Shown here piece by piece: positions 6,161 through 9,009 of a stretch of 9,009 nt of DNA. How positions within the stretch are numbered: position 1 is the first letter of the stretch; every line of letters begins with the position of its first letter. This stretch comes from Desulfurococcales archaeon (lineage in GTDB: Archaea > Thermoproteota > Thermoprotei_A > CAZTBM01 > SZUA-1508). The notes below the pieces were generated by a model. It was not told the DNA's origin and searched no databases. It saw nothing but the letters and a program-made list of their open reading frames with translations. The DNA is taken from assembly GCA_015661855.1 (NCBI GenBank), contig DQVH01000012.1, forward strand, positions 1 through 9,009. The letters are read 5' to 3'. The position numbers were made by a program, and so were the translations under genes.

Positions 6161-6559
6161 ATGGAAAAAGTGTTTCTCCCAGAGGATACTAGCGATAGAG
6201 TTGTAGGTAGACATGTCTATGGTAATCTCTATGGGTGTCCTAAGGAGATTCTTAGCGATGAAGATAGGCTAAGGAGGATTGTTATTGAGGCTGCTAAAAT
6301 TGCAAATATGACATTATGGGATATTAGGTCTTGGAGGTTTAGTGGTAGTAAGGGTGGTGTAAGTGTTATCGCACTAGTTGTTGAAAGCCATATCGCTATC
6401 CACACATGGATTGAATATAGGTATGCTACTGTTGACGTCTATACGTGTGGTAGAAACTCTGACCCCTGGAGAGCATTCTACTACATAGTTTCAGAATTAA
6501 AACCCCAAGACTATACAGTACATTACTCAGATAGATCAAGTAGAGCTATTAACAGGTAG
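6161..6559 (+). CDS. speD: Pyruvoyl-dependent decarboxylase proenzyme of the SpeD family (arginine or S-adenosylmethionine decarboxylase)
   Basis: A polyamine-synthesis enzyme made as a 132-aa proenzyme that cleaves itself to form a pyruvoyl cofactor. The cleavage site is E75-S76 in VVESHIAIHTW; S76 becomes the pyruvoyl group. H81 and C96 (VYTCG) are the processing and proton-donor residues, at the same spacing from the serine (+5 and +20) as in characterised bacterial AdoMetDC. Crenarchaea have two paralogues, an AdoMetDC and an arginine decarboxylase derived from it. The features DRVVGRHVYGNLYGC near the N-terminus, DPWRAFYYIV and the C-terminal YTVHYSDRSS look more like the arginine decarboxylase branch to me, about 60:40; sequence alone is not decisive. 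The common HTWPEY is HTWIEY here. An in-frame TAG at 6149-6151 fixes ATG 6161. The small 74-aa gene follows 64 bases downstream. Confidence 0.9.
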   Translation: MEKVFLPEDTSDRVVGRHVYGNLYGCPKEILSDEDRLRRIVIEAAKIANMTLWDIRSWRFSGSKGGVSVIALVVESHIAIHTWIEYRYATVDVYTCGRNSDPWRAFYYIVSELKPQDYTVHYSDRSSRAINR

Positions 6560-6623
6560 ATAATGACTCCAAACATAACCTATTTTATTCAGTTACTGTC
6601 TCCACCTTTACCAGAGGGTGTAA

Positions 6624-6848
6624 ATGTATATGATACTTCATGTAAAGGATGTAGGTGTTCACCCTTCAGGAGTTATTGATATAGTAGTGTCAGATCTAAA
6701 CAGGTTCATCAAACTGTTAACTGAAAATAGTAAGTTAAAGGATGAAGTATCTATGGTTTTTACATCGGAGAATAGAGCTGTAGTAGAATTAAAGAGTGGA
6801 GTAGTACTATTTATACGAAGACTAGGACCTCCCCCAATAATAAGGTAG
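6624..6848 (+). CDS. Small conserved-looking hypothetical protein (74 aa)
   Basis: I do not recognise this gene. It encodes 74 residues with an alternating beta/helix pattern: strand (3-9), strand VIDIVV (17-22), helix DLNRFIKLLTEN (24-35), strand SMVFTS (43-48), strand AVVEL (52-56), strand VVLFIRRL (60-67), then a PPPIIR tail. That is a compact alpha/beta domain with no membrane segment. An in-frame TAA (6621-6623) directly precedes ATG 6624. The ribosome site GAGGGTG (6614-6620) lies only 3 bases from it but 9 bases from a second ATG at 6630, so translation may begin at residue 3. It follows the decarboxylase on the same strand after 64 bases and could be co-transcribed, though TATTTTATT at 6581-6589 may give it its own promoter. 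A functional link with polyamine synthesis is only a suggestion. Confidence 0.65.
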   Translation: MYMILHVKDVGVHPSGVIDIVVSDLNRFIKLLTENSKLKDEVSMVFTSENRAVVELKSGVVLFIRRLGPPPIIR

Positions 6849-6859
6849 TTAGAGACAGC

Positions 6860-6900
6860 AAAAACGTCATAATCAGTACGTATTATGAGTGTAATTTTTT
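6860..6900. terminator. Bidirectional terminator-like hairpin between convergent genes
   Basis: A perfect 7-bp stem, TCATAAT (6867-6873) and ATTATGA (6882-6888), with an 8-base loop lies between two converging genes. On the right it is followed by six T (6895-6900). On the left five A (6860-6864) become a T-run on the minus strand. One element could thus end transcripts from both sides. The right arm overlaps the stop codon of the NfeD-type gene. Confidence 0.5.
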
Positions 6901-8247
6901 AACTTTTAGTATGGGACCTGATTTCGCAATTACGATTACTTTATCTCCAGGTTTTATCTCATCTTCCGATTCTGCTAGCCAATACTCTCCATTAACTATT
7001 ATGAATCCTCTACGTCCAGGCTTTATTGGTTCTATAGCTTCACCTATCTTCTGCTCTATAACTCCAACTCTAGGTTTCAACCTTTTAGCTTTTATGATTT
7101 TGTATAGTGCGAATGCAAAGAATGCTCCTAATGCACTACCAACAATTAACGCTGTATTGATGAATCTCTGATAAAACTCTTGAGTTACTATCCACCTTTC
7201 CGGTAGATAGTACGGCATTAATAGTATACCTAATACTATCATTACTATACCTGTTATCCCTACTATACCGAAACCGGGTATAACAAATAGTTCAATTACT
7301 AGTAGTATCGAGCCTAATAGCATTAGTATAGCTGATAATATATTTATGGAGAAGCCTACACCTACAAGTCCTAGAAGGAATAGTAATATACCGACTACAG
7401 CTACATGTACTTGTCCTGAAAGTAGACCTAAGAGTAAAATATAGAATCCTAGCATGAATAGGAGGCTACTGAGTAGAGGATCTGAAAGTACGTGTACTAG
7501 GTGTTCTGCTAATCCCCACTCATATTCTTCGATACTAGGATGCTTAATTAGTATTTTTACGGTTTTATTCCCTATAAGTCTTATAGTTTTCCCATTAATC
7601 TTCTCTAGTAAGTCGTTTACGTTGTATGCTATAATGTCTATAACGTGGTATTTTAATGCTGTTTTCGGATCTAATGATAGATTTTCTAGTACAAACGCTT
7701 TTGCTGCTGTTTTATTTCTACCTCTCTCCTCAGCTATAACCTCCAACATTTTCACTATTGGGTTTAGTATTTTACTCTCATTAACTGGCTTATACACCCC
7801 TGCTAGTGGATTATATGTTACCGGTTGTGATGCTCCAATAACTGTTCCCGGGGCCATAGCGGCTATATGTGTTGATAATAGTATTATTGTTCCTGCACTC
7901 AATGCGTAACCCTTATGTACAAAGCCTATAATCGGTATATCCGATCTCAGGAATTCCTCAACAATCCTCATTGTTGAAGAGAGTTCCCCACCAGGTGTAT
8001 GCAGTAGTAATACTAGTATTGCGTGCTCTCTTCTAGCTTTATCTAGAGCTTTAAGTATTGCTCTTGAAACACCCTGATCTATAGAGTCTCCATCAAGTTT
8101 AAACACTATTACCTTCGATACAATATACTCTTCCCCAATAGTATTTCCAGTTTTAACTCCTTTTAAGGGGATGGCAGAGTAGACTACTATTAGTATTGTA
8201 AATAAAATTAGTATTAGGGTTAAGTACTTCTCTATAGTAGCCCTCAT
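6883..8247 (-). CDS. NfeD / 1510-N-type membrane-bound serine protease (ClpP class)
   Basis: A 454-aa membrane protease that, in the Pyrococcus PH1510/PH1511 pair, cleaves the C-terminal part of its stomatin partner. Residues 5-27 are a signal-anchor helix. Residues 45-215 form the ClpP/SppA-like protease domain: HTPGGE (83-88, oxyanion loop), GYALSAGT (113-120) with the predicted nucleophile S117, and MAPGTVIGA (131-139). The predicted general base is K159 (NESKI), 42 residues after the serine; PH1510 has Ser97 and Lys138. Helices about 256-280, 282-300, 302-325, 328-346 and 362-385 form the membrane region. Residues about 392-452 are the small NfeD OB-fold domain (GRRGFIIVNGEYW, then KPGDKVIVI). 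Full length for the family, and the catalytic pair is intact. ATG 8247 is 7 bases after the stomatin stop, with AGTGAT just upstream, so the two are probably translationally coupled in one operon. Confidence 0.92.
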   Translation of the reverse strand: MRATIEKYLTLILILFTILIVVYSAIPLKGVKTGNTIGEEYIVSKVIVFKLDGDSIDQGVSRAILKALDKARREHAILVLLLHTPGGELSSTMRIVEEFLRSDIPIIGFVHKGYALSAGTIILLSTHIAAMAPGTVIGASQPVTYNPLAGVYKPVNESKILNPIVKMLEVIAEERGRNKTAAKAFVLENLSLDPKTALKYHVIDIIAYNVNDLLEKINGKTIRLIGNKTVKILIKHPSIEEYEWGLAEHLVHVLSDPLLSSLLFMLGFYILLLGLLSGQVHVAVVGILLFLLGLVGVGFSINILSAILMLLGSILLVIELFVIPGFGIVGITGIVMIVLGILLMPYYLPERWIVTQEFYQRFINTALIVGSALGAFFAFALYKIIKAKRLKPRVGVIEQKIGEAIEPIKPGRRGFIIVNGEYWLAESEDEIKPGDKVIVIAKSGPILKVKKLHS

Positions 8248-8254
8248 TAGCTTA

Positions 8255-9009
8255 TCACTTCTGCTCTGAAGGGGTTTTTGTTAAACCTTTAACTAAGCCT
8301 AGTACTGAGTATAATTCGCTACCTATTGATGCAGGTGTTATCAATACTAGGTTTTTCTCTCTAGCTACTTCAACTAGTGTTTGTAGCTCTCTCAGCCTTA
8401 ATGCTGCTGGGTGTTTTTCATAGAATTCTGCTGCTTGACTCATAATACTTGCAGCTTGCCTTTCACCCTCAGCCTCTATTATTCTAGCTCTCCTCCACCT
8501 TTCCGCTTCAGCCTGTTTCGCCATAGCTCTAAGCATACCCTCTGGTAGTTTAACCTCCTTTAATGTTACTGCTGTAACTTTAATACCCCATGGGTCTGTT
8601 GCTACATCGAGTATTCTTTGAAGTCTCTTATTGAGTTCCTCTCTCCTCGTTAGTAAATCATCTAATTCTACTTGGCCTAGTACATCTCTTAATGTTGTTT
8701 GAGCTAGTAAGAGTACTGCATATGCATAGTTTTCTACATTAAGTATTGCTTTATCAGGTTCAACAACTCTATAGTATACTACTGCATCTACACCTACAGT
8801 TACATTATCCTTAGTTATAATCCTCTGTTCTGGTACATCAACTGACATTATCCTTAAATCAACCTTCCTAATAGACTCTATACCCGGTATTATGAAGAAT
8901 AGTCCTGGACCTCTTACACCAACAAATCGTCCAAGCCTAAATACTACTGCTCTCTCATACTCCTTTACAATCTTTATACTCATTGATAGAAATATTAAAA
9001 CTATTATAA
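8255..9009 (-). CDS. Stomatin/prohibitin (SPFH-domain) protein, N-terminus cut by window edge
   Basis: A membrane scaffold protein of the stomatin (PH1511-like) family and the likely partner and substrate of the downstream NfeD-type protease. The SPFH domain is clear: VKEYERAVVFRLGRFVGVRGPGLFF written here in two parts as VKEYERAVVFRLGRF and GVRGPGLFFIIPGIE, then VDVPEQRIITKDNVTVGVDA and a WGIKV..V.LKEVKLPEGM block. A helical region follows (MAKQAEAERWRRARIIEAEG), which in relatives forms a coiled coil for oligomerisation. The C-terminus is hydrophobic (LVLITPASIG). The frame is open beyond ATG 8983 to the window end and reads IIVLIFLS, the end of the expected N-terminal membrane segment, so ATG 8983 is probably an internal Met and the true start lies to the right. 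First gene seen of a stomatin-NfeD operon. Confidence 0.92.
   Translation of the reverse strand, partial: IIVLIFLSMSIKIVKEYERAVVFRLGRFVGVRGPGLFFIIPGIESIRKVDLRIMSVDVPEQRIITKDNVTVGVDAVVYYRVVEPDKAILNVENYAYAVLLLAQTTLRDVLGQVELDDLLTRREELNKRLQRILDVATDPWGIKVTAVTLKEVKLPEGMLRAMAKQAEAERWRRARIIEAEGERQAASIMSQAAEFYEKHPAALRLRELQTLVEVAREKNLVLITPASIGSELYSVLGLVKGLTKTPSEQK

Noticed and set aside
6142..6192. A 16-codon upstream frame (TTG start) overlapping the decarboxylase start, as a possible leader peptide
   Set aside because: AGGTG directly abuts the TTG with no spacing, and nothing suggests translation. Polyamine-sensing upstream frames are known in eukaryotic AdoMetDC messages, but that alone is not support here.
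7454..7909. A 151-codon open frame on the + strand opposite the membrane protease
   Set aside because: It is antisense to a gene with an intact catalytic domain, its product is a low-complexity Ser/Ile/Phe mix, and there is no ribosome site. The same reasoning removes the other antisense frames at 2348-2542, 4466-4693, 4877-5161, 5454-5711 and 6911-7171.
1..9009. CRISPR arrays, insertion sequences, tRNA or rRNA genes, phage or defence genes
   Set aside because: No regular spaced repeats, transposase motifs, terminal inverted repeats or cloverleaf-like segments were seen. The window reads as ordinary chromosomal core and conserved hypothetical genes.

Overview
The window looks like chromosomal DNA of a hyperthermophilic archaeon of the Thermoproteota (crenarchaeal lineage), possibly Desulfurococcales-like. 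The evidence is an AT-rich sequence dense in ATA, AGA and AGG codons, frequent TTG and GTG starts, TATA-type promoters, G-rich Shine-Dalgarno sites, and a gene set typical of that lineage: an archaellum/pilus assembly membrane protein, a TackOD1-type zinc-ribbon regulator, a COG2521 methyltransferase, a crenarchaeal-type SpeD/ArgDC pyruvoyl decarboxylase and a stomatin/NfeD protease pair. The order-level placement is inference. I see no rRNA, tRNA, CRISPR array, insertion sequence or phage gene.

Left part (1-3002): the 3' part of a FlaJ/ArlJ-like T2SSF membrane gene (+ strand, cut by the window edge) converges on a minus-strand gene for a winged-helix/zinc-ribbon/TackOD1 protein. Upstream of that gene, on the same strand, lie a 51-codon open frame with no usual start codon (1954-2109) and a COG2521-family methyltransferase. 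The methyltransferase reading frame runs about 58 codons upstream of its first TTG, and those codons read as the missing N-terminal part of the family, but with no ATG, GTG or TTG. An ATA start with a good Shine-Dalgarno site, or a frameshift in the sequence, is implied.

Middle (3003-6160): a divergent gene (3112-4047) looks like an M14 metallocarboxypeptidase fold in which both zinc histidines are arginine and the catalytic glutamate is aspartate, so it may be a pseudo-enzyme. It converges on an unrecognised beta-rich protein with two jelly-roll-like modules and a CARDB-like module but no signal peptide. That gene lies downstream of a CinA/MoaB-domain protein. The gap between cinA and the decarboxylase holds an imperfect inverted repeat and a related direct-repeat copy that may be shared regulatory sites.

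Right part (6161-9009): the pyruvoyl-dependent decarboxylase (polyamine synthesis) is followed by a small 74-aa hypothetical gene. These converge, across a good bidirectional terminator-like hairpin, on a stomatin then NfeD/1510-N membrane protease operon on the minus strand. The stomatin gene runs off the right edge, with its N-terminal membrane segment partly visible. The two proteins are known elsewhere as a membrane protease and its stomatin partner.
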